A DNA stretch of 23,036 nt from an uncultured Lautropia sp. (GTDB lineage Bacteria; Pseudomonadota; Gammaproteobacteria; Burkholderiales; Burkholderiaceae_E). The notes below the pieces were generated by a model. The model worked only from the letters and a program-made list of their open reading frames with translations. It was not told the DNA's origin and did not search any database. The translations under genes and the position numbers were made by a program. The stretch is taken from the NCBI GenBank assembly GCA_938046755.1, contig CALIXC010000016.1, positions 1 to 23,036 on the forward strand, read 5' to 3'. Each line of letters starts with the position of its first letter. The stretch's first letter is position 1. Below, piece by piece: positions 1 to 8,205 of the stretch.

Positions 1-37
1 ACGCCTGCTCAACCGCGTGGATACCGGCATCGGCACT

Positions 38-397
38 TCAGACGACCTCCGCGCCCTGCAAAGCCTTGTCAACGGGCTGCCACTTGCCCTTGGCGTCCTT
101 CTCCCAGTAACCGTTGTCGAAAAACACCGTCAGCACGGCCGTTTCATCCGGTGCCTCGACGACGCTGTGATGATCCTTGGCCTGCACCTTGACCGTGACC
201 GGCTTGAAATCGGCATCGTAGCCGGCCACCGACCGGACCCGCTCCGGTTCATAGGCATCGTCGGTATAGCCCATGCCGTAGACGACACCCAGCTCACCGT
301 AGTGCGGTGCAACCCAGACACCATGCGCCTGTGCCGACACGGCAGCCAGACCCAGAACCGGCGCGACCAGGGCGCCAACAAGCAAGCGTTTTTTCAT
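38..397 (-). CDS. DUF4198-family secreted protein, truncated by in-frame TGA (possible pseudogene)
   Basis: The product is 119 residues. It starts with a clear signal peptide (KKR, a hydrophobic core, AQA-H with predicted cleavage after about residue 24). The mature part begins HGVWVAP and continues GELGVVYGMGYTDDAY, typical of the DUF4198 family of periplasmic proteins, often found beside nickel or cobalt uptake systems. Family members are usually about twice this length. The frame stops at TGA (38-40), then stays open for 12 more codons to the window edge, reading SADAGIHAVEQA, which looks like plausible continuation. I therefore suspect a nonsense mutation, a sequencing error, or a genuinely shortened protein. 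The start has a strong Shine-Dalgarno (GGAGG, 8 nt upstream). It is divergent from pgm. A role in cobalt supply for the nearby B12 operon is possible but only inferred. Confidence 0.75.
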   Translation of the reverse strand: MKKRLLVGALVAPVLGLAAVSAQAHGVWVAPHYGELGVVYGMGYTDDAYEPERVRSVAGYDADFKPVTVKVQAKDHHSVVEAPDETAVLTVFFDNGYWEKDAKGKWQPVDKALQGAEVV

Positions 398-420
398 CAG
401 GAACCTCCAGAAGATGTTAC

Positions 421-449
421 ATAATAATCTGGAGCCACGGAACGGTCAG
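421..449 (-). promoter_or_regulatory. Candidate sigma70 promoter for the DUF4198 gene
   Basis: On the minus strand, CTGACC (444-449, four of six matches to TTGACA) lies 17 bp from TATTAT (421-426, five of six matches to TATAAT). Transcription would start near 414, giving a short leader that carries the GGAGG ribosome binding site. The -35 region overlaps one arm of the inverted repeat at 435-479, so a regulator could bind there. The call rests on sequence matches only. Confidence 0.45.
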
Positions 450-479
450 ACGATTTCCCATCCTGTGAGGGAACCGTGG
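435..479. repeat. Imperfect inverted repeat between DUF4198 gene and pgm
   Basis: CCACGG (435-440) and CCGTGG (474-479) form a 6-bp inverted repeat around 33 bp, next to the related words GGAACGGT and GGGAACC. It overlaps the candidate promoter of the DUF4198 gene. It could be an operator or a weak hairpin. It lacks a T tract, so it is not an obvious terminator. No B12-riboswitch core is present in this intergenic region. Confidence 0.3.
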
Positions 480-651
480 ATTCAGTCCTCCGCTGGCCAG
501 AAAACGACCATCGGGGCGAGCCGCCACCCGGGGTCCACATGCCATCTCATGCGTGCCTGAAGAAATCATGACCTGCTGTGGCTTGGCTGCCAGCCATGGG
601 GAATTTTCGTAACATCAGGGTATCGCCACCCATGAAGCAGGAGACCCTCTC

Positions 652-2313
<1,662 letters not shown>

Positions 2314-2322
2314 GGAAAGGGC

Positions 2323-3207
2323 ATGAACGAAGAAGAACTGGTCGTCTACAAGCGCATGCCAGTGTGGCAGTATGACACCGTGCCCGGCGGCTTCCTGGAG
2401 CGGCACAACACCAAGAAAGGAACCTGGGCGCAGCTGAAGATCCTCAAGGGCTCACTCCAGTTCGCACTGATGAGCGAGGACGGTGAAGTCACCGAGCGCT
2501 TCACCCTGGATCCCAAGCACCAGCTGCCGCTCGTTGCGCCGCAACAGTGGGCCCAGATTGTCTCAATGAGCCCGGACATCCAGTGCCAGCTGGATCTCCT
2601 GTGCCGTCCAGCCGAGTATTTCACCAAGAAGTACGACCTAACCGCCACGCATTCTGAAGTGGTAGAGGCCGCTGAACAGGTGCCGGTGGGCCGGGCGCTG
2701 GACGTGGGCTGCGGCGGCGGGCGCAACGCCCTGTACCTGGCCCGGCGTGGCTTTGCCGTGGATGCCTGGGACTGGAACGGCAGCAGCCTGACCAACCTGC
2801 AGCACATCGCCGACGCCGAGGGGCTCAAGGACATCCGCCTGGCCGAGGTGGATCTGAACCAGGTGGAATCACTGGAATTCGACGGTCCCTACCAGTTCAT
2901 CCTGTCCACCGTGGTGCTGATGTTCCTGCATCCGGCCGTCATCGTGCCACTGATGACCCGCATGCAGCAGGAGACCGCTCCTGGCGGCTACAACCTGATC
3001 GTCAGTGCCATGGACAGCGACGACTATCCGTGCCAGGTACCCTTCCCGTTCCGCTTCCAGTCCGGCGGGCTGAAAGCCTTCTACGCCGACGCCGGCTGGG
3101 AAGTGCTGAAGTACAACGAGAACCCCGGCAAGCTGCACCGCACCGACGAGAACGGCAATCGCATCGAGATGCGCTTTGCCACCTTGCTGGCGCGTAAGCC
3201 GGACTAG
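2323..3207 (+). CDS. tehB: TehB-type SAM-dependent methyltransferase with N-terminal DUF1971 domain
   Basis: The 294-residue protein has two parts. Residues about 1-95 form a DUF1971 domain (LVVYKRMPVWQYDTVPGGF), as in Haemophilus-type long TehB. Residues about 98-290 form a class I methyltransferase with the SAM-binding loop ALDVGCGGGRN (125-135). TehB uses S-adenosylmethionine to methylate tellurite and related chalcogen oxyanions, which gives resistance. The physiological substrate in bacteria without tellurite exposure is unclear. A purine-rich ribosome binding site (GGAAAGGG) fills the 9-bp gap after pgm, so the two are probably co-transcribed. The gene runs convergently into menA. Confidence 0.93.
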   Translation: MNEEELVVYKRMPVWQYDTVPGGFLERHNTKKGTWAQLKILKGSLQFALMSEDGEVTERFTLDPKHQLPLVAPQQWAQIVSMSPDIQCQLDLLCRPAEYFTKKYDLTATHSEVVEAAEQVPVGRALDVGCGGGRNALYLARRGFAVDAWDWNGSSLTNLQHIADAEGLKDIRLAEVDLNQVESLEFDGPYQFILSTVVLMFLHPAVIVPLMTRMQQETAPGGYNLIVSAMDSDDYPCQVPFPFRFQSGGLKAFYADAGWEVLKYNENPGKLHRTDENGNRIEMRFATLLARKPD

Positions 3208-3305
3208 GAACTCTCTGCTGAACAAGTCCCGCGAGCAGGTGCGCCACAGAACGGGATAGAGAATCCCTAGGCGCCCGAACAGTGGAAAACGCCCGGGCCT
3301 TGGTT
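3208..3305. terminator. Convergent intergenic region with small hairpin; possible terminator
   Basis: This 98-bp spacer separates the converging tehB and menA genes, where termination on both strands is expected. GGGAT (3253-3257) and ATCCC (3263-3267) form a 5-bp stem with an AGAGA loop. A second weaker pairing joins GCCCG near 3272 with CGGGC near 3294. Neither is followed by a good T tract, so any terminator here is atypical. Confidence 0.25.
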
Positions 3306-4202
3306 TCAGAAAAGCAGACAGCCCACCAGTACGGCGCACAGCAGAGCCTGCAGCCGCGCCGTGTCCTTGAGCTGCTGGTTCAGCGCCCGCCCTTCGCGCT
3401 GCCCGAAGCGGCGCACCAGCACGATGGCCGTCGGCACCAGGACCAGCGGTACGGCGCCCAGCCAGGGCAGCCCCAGGGCCGCCGCCAGCATCGGCAGCAG
3501 CCCGAAAGGCAGCAGCAGCAACACCGCATACAGCTTCTGCGCTCGCTGCCGGCCCAGCAGGCAGGCCAGCGTGGTGCGCCCGACCCGCCTGTCCTGCACC
3601 AGATCTCGCGTGTTGTTGACCAGCAGCACCGCCGCCGCATACAAGCCGGGCACCACCCCGAAGGCCAGCGCCAGCGCCGAGAAGCGCCCCGTCTGCAGGA
3701 AGTAGCTACCCGCCACCGCCACCAGCCCGAAGAAAAGCAGCACGCAGGACTCTCCCCACGGCGTGTGCGACAACGGCCTTGGCCCAGCCGAATACAGCCA
3801 GCCCGCCAGCAGCGAGGCCAGCCCGATGAGGAGAATCACCCCGCCATTCCACCACGCCAGCAACAGGCCACCAGCCAGCGCCAGCACAAAGCATAGCCTC
3901 GCGGCCCCCCGGACCTCCGCCACCGAGGCAAGCCCGCTGCCTACCAGCCGAACCGGCCCCAGCCGATCGGCGCCATCGGCGCCCCGTGCTCCGTCTCCGG
4001 CATCGTTGAACAGGTTGGTTCCGGCTTGGATGCACAGTACGCAGAACACCGCCACCAAGAAGGACGCCAGATCGAAGCTGCCCCCCAGGCGTACTCCCAG
4101 CGCCGTGCCCAGCAGCACCGGAACCAGAGACAGCCCCAGCGTGGGTGGACGGACCCCCAGCCACCAGCGGCGCCAGCCCGAGGGCTGATCGGTCGTATTC
4201 AT
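3306..4202 (-). CDS. menA: MenA-like UbiA-family prenyltransferase
   Basis: The 298-residue integral membrane protein has about eight hydrophobic segments. It carries both Asp-rich motifs of UbiA prenyltransferases in MenA form: NLFNDAGDGARGAD in the first half and NNTRDLVQDRRVG in the second. MenA joins a polyprenyl diphosphate to 1,4-dihydroxy-2-naphthoate in menaquinone synthesis. I chose the internal ATG at 4202 because it lies two bases beyond the cobC stop codon, with GAGGA upstream, and gives the normal N-terminus (WWLGVRPPTLGLSLVPV). The longer frame starting at 4247 would overlap cobC and add 15 unrelated residues. It is the last gene of the cobalamin operon and no other men gene is in the window, so the substrate is uncertain. 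Confidence 0.85.
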   Translation of the reverse strand: MNTTDQPSGWRRWWLGVRPPTLGLSLVPVLLGTALGVRLGGSFDLASFLVAVFCVLCIQAGTNLFNDAGDGARGADGADRLGPVRLVGSGLASVAEVRGAARLCFVLALAGGLLLAWWNGGVILLIGLASLLAGWLYSAGPRPLSHTPWGESCVLLFFGLVAVAGSYFLQTGRFSALALAFGVVPGLYAAAVLLVNNTRDLVQDRRVGRTTLACLLGRQRAQKLYAVLLLLPFGLLPMLAAALGLPWLGAVPLVLVPTAIVLVRRFGQREGRALNQQLKDTARLQALLCAVLVGCLLF

Positions 4203-4204
4203 TG

Positions 4205-5314
4205 TCAAGAGGTCCTCAGGTTTGTTGTGCTGTCCAGTGCCCGCCACAGTGCCTGCTGGCTGGCCGGGGCGCGTACTCCCAGCCGCACCCAGCCGGGCAG
4301 CCCAAAAGAAGTGGCATCACGCAGCTTGATTCCGCGCGTTCTCAGCCCCGCAAGCCAGGCCGGCAGCGCGGCCGGCGGTACCGGTGGCCGGGCACAGCAG
4401 AAGCTGGCCACGCTAGGCATCAGCTGCCAGCCCCGCTTTAGCAGCCCGGCTTCCAGCGTCGCCTTCCAGCCTTGCAGCGTCTTGCGGCTCTCGGCCAGCC
4501 ATTGCTGCACACCGGGCTCCATCCAGGCCTCCAGCATGGCCTGTCCGTGCGCCCCCAGGGGCCACGACGGCGCAAGTCGCACCAGGCGTGCGGGAAGATC
4601 GGTCAGGGCCAAGGCTTCGGGCAGCACCAGATAGGCACCGCGCACCCCCGTCAGCCCCAGCGCCTTGTTCGGCGAAAAGAGCCGACACGCGCACGCAGCC
4701 AGCGTCACAGGCAAGGCATCAGCCCCGTCGGGTGTCCCGGAGCGGGCATCCCCATCCAGCCGCAGGGGGGCATAGGCCATGTCCAGCACCACCATATCGT
4801 CCCGGGTCAGCGCCTCGGCCAGTGCTGTCAGCGCGGGCGGCATGTCACCCTGCGGGCTGGCCGGCCAGGTGATCCAGACAAGCCGCGCCCGCCGTCCGGG
4901 CAGCCGAGATGGCAAGCCCACGGCAAAGGCGTGCGAAAGGTGGCAACGGTCCTCGTCTTCCCAGGCATCGGCCATCCTTCCCCAGGTATCGGCAGCGCGG
5001 CGATAGTCGCCATAGGCATGGCGTGGCACCCAGACGGAAGCGATGTCAGGCAGAACGGCCGCCGTGATCCGCATGATGAGTTCACTGGCACTGGCGCCGA
5101 TGACGATGCGCGCAGGCGTCACGTCATGCCAGCGGGCCAGCTGCGTGCGCAGCGACGCATAGGCCGGGTCCGGATAGGTATCGGGCACCAGGCACTGCAG
5201 GCGGTGCAGCACAGCCGGACACGGCCCGCCTGCGTTGGCATTGGTGGAGAAATCGTGCAGCGGCACGCCGTCTGCGTCTGGTCCCCCGTGGTTGTATGCG
5301 CCGCAAATCTCCAT
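4205..5314 (-). CDS. cobC: Threonine-phosphate decarboxylase-like aminotransferase fold enzyme (CobC/CobD)
   Basis: The 369-residue protein is a fold-type I, PLP-dependent enzyme of the CobC (Salmonella CobD) family. That family decarboxylates L-threonine phosphate to the aminopropanol phosphate arm that CbiB attaches. Visible features: DFSTNAN at the N-terminus (position of the family's SxNxNP element), D178 in VVLDMAY (pyridine-nitrogen Asp), the Schiff-base lysine K217 in FSPNKALGLTGVRGAY, and a C-terminal WVRLGVR that should bind the substrate acid group. The usual NPNNPTG loop reads WPASPQG here, so the Asn residues are not conserved. The gene sits 220 bp after cbiB with a poor ribosome binding site. 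Its stop nearly touches the menA start. B12 context strongly supports the call. Confidence 0.9.
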   Translation of the reverse strand: MEICGAYNHGGPDADGVPLHDFSTNANAGGPCPAVLHRLQCLVPDTYPDPAYASLRTQLARWHDVTPARIVIGASASELIMRITAAVLPDIASVWVPRHAYGDYRRAADTWGRMADAWEDEDRCHLSHAFAVGLPSRLPGRRARLVWITWPASPQGDMPPALTALAEALTRDDMVVLDMAYAPLRLDGDARSGTPDGADALPVTLAACACRLFSPNKALGLTGVRGAYLVLPEALALTDLPARLVRLAPSWPLGAHGQAMLEAWMEPGVQQWLAESRKTLQGWKATLEAGLLKRGWQLMPSVASFCCARPPVPPAALPAWLAGLRTRGIKLRDATSFGLPGWVRLGVRAPASQQALWRALDSTTNLRTS

Positions 5315-5534
5315 GGCGAAAGATTATGCCTTGAATGAGCCGGATACGTCTGCGACGGTAGCCGCCGAAGTCTGACTTTCGGACATGCACGCATCCGGCA
5401 CGAGGCATGCTGCCACGCCCCCCGGCCGCCACGCCGAAACCGACCCTTCCGGCGAACCATCCCCCCCAGGCTCAAAGGCCCCAAGCCCCCTGGAATTCAG
5501 CCCTGAAGACCGTGATTGCTTCGGAAGGCAACCA
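5315..5534 (-). other. Spacer between cbiB and cobC without a gene
   Basis: At 220 bp this is the widest gap inside the cobalamin operon. I find no credible coding frame. A small stem, CCGAAGT against ACTTTCGG with one bulge, lies near 5366-5383. CATAAT, five of six matches to a -10 box, occurs on the minus strand just before the cobC ATG, but no convincing -35 is in place. A weak internal promoter for cobC-menA is possible. Confidence 0.3.
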
Positions 5535-6593
5535 TCATCCCCAGAAACCAAGCAGGATGGAGACCCCGGCGCACAGCGCCACCGCCAGCCACGCTGCCTG
5601 ACGGGCACGACGCAGGGCCTGCCAGGTGTGGACAGTCTGCGGTGCCGAAGCCTGTGCATTGAGCCGATAGACGCCCGGCTTGCCCAATCCGACTCCCAGG
5701 CGCAGCGCCATGGCCCCCATGGGCCAGCCCCCGTTGGGCGATGGGGTCAGCGCAGCTTGCGCCGGCAGCGCCTGCCAGAGCGTTCGGCGAGCCCCCAACA
5801 TCAGCAGCCCGGCCGTGAGCCGGGCGGGTAGCCAGTTCAGTACATCGTCGGCGTGCGCTGCCCATTTGCCTGCCCATTGCCAGTGGCGACCGCCATGCAC
5901 GCCCGGATAGCCCCACATCGCATCGGCCGTGTTGGCAAAGCGATAGAGGGCCGCCCCCGGCAGGCCCAGAACCGCAAACCACAGGAGCGGCGCCACCACC
6001 GAATCACTCAGGTTCTCGGCCAGCGTCTCGATGGCGGACTCGCGCACACCGGCTTCATCAAGCCGCTGCACATCCCGGCTGACCAGATGGGCCAGCTGTT
6101 CCCGCCCTGCCTGCAGCCCCTGCCCCAGCGCCGCTTCCACCTGCGCCACCAGGTCACGCAGCATGCGCCAGGCAAACAGCGGTTTCAGGCACAGCGCCAG
6201 CAGCAGCACGGCCAGCCAGACGGGCAACTGCCCCAGCGTCCATTGCACGCCCCAGGCCAGTAACGTGGTCACGGCAGCGCCCAGCAGCCAGGCCAGCGCA
6301 CCCAGCCGGAACTGGCGACGGGCATCCTGAACGGTCATGGCCCTGCCCGTTTCCGACAGACGGATCTGCTCTCTTCCGGGCATATCGATTCGGGACGCAT
6401 TCGCATGCCAGGCCCCCAGCAGAGGCGGCGCATCCACGACGACCGACGGCGCAATTCGCTCGCCCGCCCATTGCAGGTATTGGCCCATCCACACCACCGG
6501 GTGCAGGCGAACGGGAGGTTCGCCGAAGGCCACATCCAGCCCGAAGGCCAGCAGCGGCACGGCGGCATGTGCCCAGGCAGCGATCTCGATCAT
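5535..6593 (-). CDS. cbiB: Adenosylcobinamide-phosphate synthase (CbiB/CobD)
   Basis: This inner-membrane enzyme joins aminopropanol (phosphate) to adenosylcobyric acid to make adenosylcobinamide (phosphate). The 352-residue protein shows the family signature GEPPVRLHPVVWMG (24-37), AIETLAENLSDSVVAPL in the middle, and WGYPGVHGGRHWQWAGKWAAHADDV-type sequence before a C-terminal PNGGWPMGAMAL segment. Several hydrophobic segments support membrane location. It is somewhat longer than usual because of a polar insert at about residues 50-92 (DAPPLLGAWHANASRIDMPG and onward) between the first conserved block and the transmembrane region. It follows cobJ by 26 bp and precedes cobC, which makes its substrate. 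Confidence 0.95.
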   Translation of the reverse strand: MIEIAAWAHAAVPLLAFGLDVAFGEPPVRLHPVVWMGQYLQWAGERIAPSVVVDAPPLLGAWHANASRIDMPGREQIRLSETGRAMTVQDARRQFRLGALAWLLGAAVTTLLAWGVQWTLGQLPVWLAVLLLALCLKPLFAWRMLRDLVAQVEAALGQGLQAGREQLAHLVSRDVQRLDEAGVRESAIETLAENLSDSVVAPLLWFAVLGLPGAALYRFANTADAMWGYPGVHGGRHWQWAGKWAAHADDVLNWLPARLTAGLLMLGARRTLWQALPAQAALTPSPNGGWPMGAMALRLGVGLGKPGVYRLNAQASAPQTVHTWQALRRARQAAWLAVALCAGVSILLGFWG

Positions 6594-6619
6594 GGCGTGC
6601 AGACTTCAGCGAAGCGCCC

Positions 6620-7669
6620 TCACCCCTCGCTTCCTTCCTCGGTGGGCGGCTTGCGACGCGATTTCGAGACCTCGGGCTGCGGCAGCGGTTCAGCCAATTT
6701 CTGCCGAATATAGTCAGCCGGCAAACGATATTGCTTGGCCAGCGCCTCCACCGCCTCGCCGGCGGCATGGGCCGCATGCAGCGCATGCAGCCAGCCGTCC
6801 AGCCCTGTGGACAGCGAACGGCCCGAGCGCTCGCCCCCCTTCAGGCCATGATCGCCCGTCACGTCGTACTTGTTGGCATAACCGCGCGGCGTGATCATCA
6901 GGCCATGGCGCATGAAGGTGTTGCTGTTGCCGATCAGGACCGTGGACAGCATGCCGATGTCGGCCTCGGCCATCTTTGCCAGCGTGGTGAGCACGATGTT
7001 CTGGCGACGGCGGTAAGCACTCTTGACGATGGCCACCGGTGTTTCCGGATCACGATACCGCAGGAAAAGCTGCTGGGCTTCGACGATCTGCCGGGTACGC
7101 CGCCCGCTCTTGGGGTTGTAGAGTGCCACCACGAAGTCGGCCGCTGCCGCCGCATCCAGACGACGGGCAATGGTGGGCCACGGCGTGAGCAGGTCCGAGA
7201 GCGAGATCGAACAGAAATCATGGGTAAGCGGCGCCCCCACCAGGGCGGCGCAGCTGTTGATTGCCGAGGCGCCCGGGATGATCTCGACCTCGATGCCGTC
7301 ACCGACGATGCGCTGCTCGTTGCCGGCCTCGTCGGTCTCGACGGTAACTTCGGGTGGCGTCCAGCCAGCCTGCATCAGCACCTCGAAGGTGGGGCCTCCC
7401 ATGCCATAGACACCGGCATCACCCGACGAGATCAGCGCGACCTTCTTGCCCTCGCGAGCCCGAGCCAGCGCCTCGATGGCACGATCCAGCTCCTCGGTCA
7501 TGCTCTTGCGGATGATTTCCTTGCCATCCAGCAGGTCGGCCACCAGCTTGATGTAGGTCACGTAGCCGATCACCGTGTCGGCCTCGACAATGGCTGCGCG
7601 GGCGCGGGCCGTCATGTGTTCGGCGCTGCCCGGGCCAATGCCGACCAGCATGATCTTTCCATGGGACAT
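6620..7669 (-). CDS. cobJ: Precorrin-3B / cobalt-precorrin-3 C17-methyltransferase
   Basis: The enzyme methylates C17 and drives ring contraction in corrin synthesis, using SAM (CobJ/CbiH). Motifs: LVGIGPGSAEHMT (8-20, SAM loop), LISSGDAGVYGMGGP (79-93, second SAM motif), IIPGASAINSCAALVGAPLTHDF and ALYNPKSGRRT (183-192), ending at MITPRGY (258-264). The family usually stops soon after, but this protein continues about 80 residues with an Ala/His-rich helical tail and a basic-acidic terminus (SKSRRKPPTEEGSEG). With CbiG, CbiD and CbiX nearby, the cobalt-dependent substrate is more likely than the cobalt-free one. AGGAG lies 9 nt before the ATG. A 122-bp AT-richer gap separates it from cobE. 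Confidence 0.95.
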   Translation of the reverse strand: MSHGKIMLVGIGPGSAEHMTARARAAIVEADTVIGYVTYIKLVADLLDGKEIIRKSMTEELDRAIEALARAREGKKVALISSGDAGVYGMGGPTFEVLMQAGWTPPEVTVETDEAGNEQRIVGDGIEVEIIPGASAINSCAALVGAPLTHDFCSISLSDLLTPWPTIARRLDAAAAADFVVALYNPKSGRRTRQIVEAQQLFLRYRDPETPVAIVKSAYRRRQNIVLTTLAKMAEADIGMLSTVLIGNSNTFMRHGLMITPRGYANKYDVTGDHGLKGGERSGRSLSTGLDGWLHALHAAHAAGEAVEALAKQYRLPADYIRQKLAEPLPQPEVSKSRRKPPTEEGSEG

Positions 7670-7791
7670 GGGGTCAGACTCCTGCGTTTTTTATCTGTCA
7701 ATATGCAAAGGGAAACAGGCACTGTGTTCATGCCAGCGGGCACATTCATGATTGATGCACCGACTGCACGAACCTGGCAGTGCCGTGTGTG

Positions 7792-8205
7792 TCAGCCGAT
7801 GGCCGCCACCGACACGGTGGCATTGCGCCCGTCGGGGCCGCGCAGCTTGTGCTTTTCGATCAGCAGCGCCGACATCGGCGCAGGCTGACCGTCGGCGCCC
7901 GCCGCCAGCAATGCCGCCGCCTCGCTGACCGACGGCGTGCCCGTGTACTTGCGCACCGTCTCGCTGGGATTGGGCACCGGCACCTGCGCCAGCTGGGCTG
8001 CCGAATAGAAACGAATGTCGCAGCCACGCTGCTGCATCAGCTGCTGCATGGCCCCTTCGTCAGCCTTCAGGTCGATGCTGGCCACGGCCTTCACCGCCGA
8101 CCAGTCACGCCCCAGCCGCTGCAGCGCCTCATCAATGACCTGGGCCAGCGTCGCATGGGGGGTGTTGCGATCGCAACCGATACCAAGCGCGATGTCCTGC
8201 GTCAT
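7792..8205 (-). CDS. cobE: CobE: stand-alone CbiG C-terminal domain protein
   Basis: The 137-residue protein matches the CbiG C-terminal domain, known as CobE when separate. It starts with the glycine-cysteine signature IALGIGCDRNTP (5-16) and ends with LLIEKHKLRGPDGRNATVSVAAIG, close to the family pattern of clear residues after an (A)xAxA core. In the cobalt-early pathway CbiG opens the delta-lactone of cobalt-precorrin-5A. In other bacteria this domain is fused to the CbiG N-terminal and middle domains. Here those domains are the C-terminal half of the adjacent cobI::cbiG product, whose TGA overlaps this ATG by four bases. The two proteins probably act together and are translated in a coupled way. 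Confidence 0.9.
   Translation of the reverse strand: MTQDIALGIGCDRNTPHATLAQVIDEALQRLGRDWSAVKAVASIDLKADEGAMQQLMQQRGCDIRFYSAAQLAQVPVPNPSETVRKYTGTPSVSEAAALLAAGADGQPAPMSALLIEKHKLRGPDGRNATVSVAAIG

Noticed and set aside
6569..7888. 439-codon plus-strand frame opposite cobJ
   Set aside because: It is antisense to cobJ and its His/Asp/Gly-rich composition is a by-product of the coding strand.
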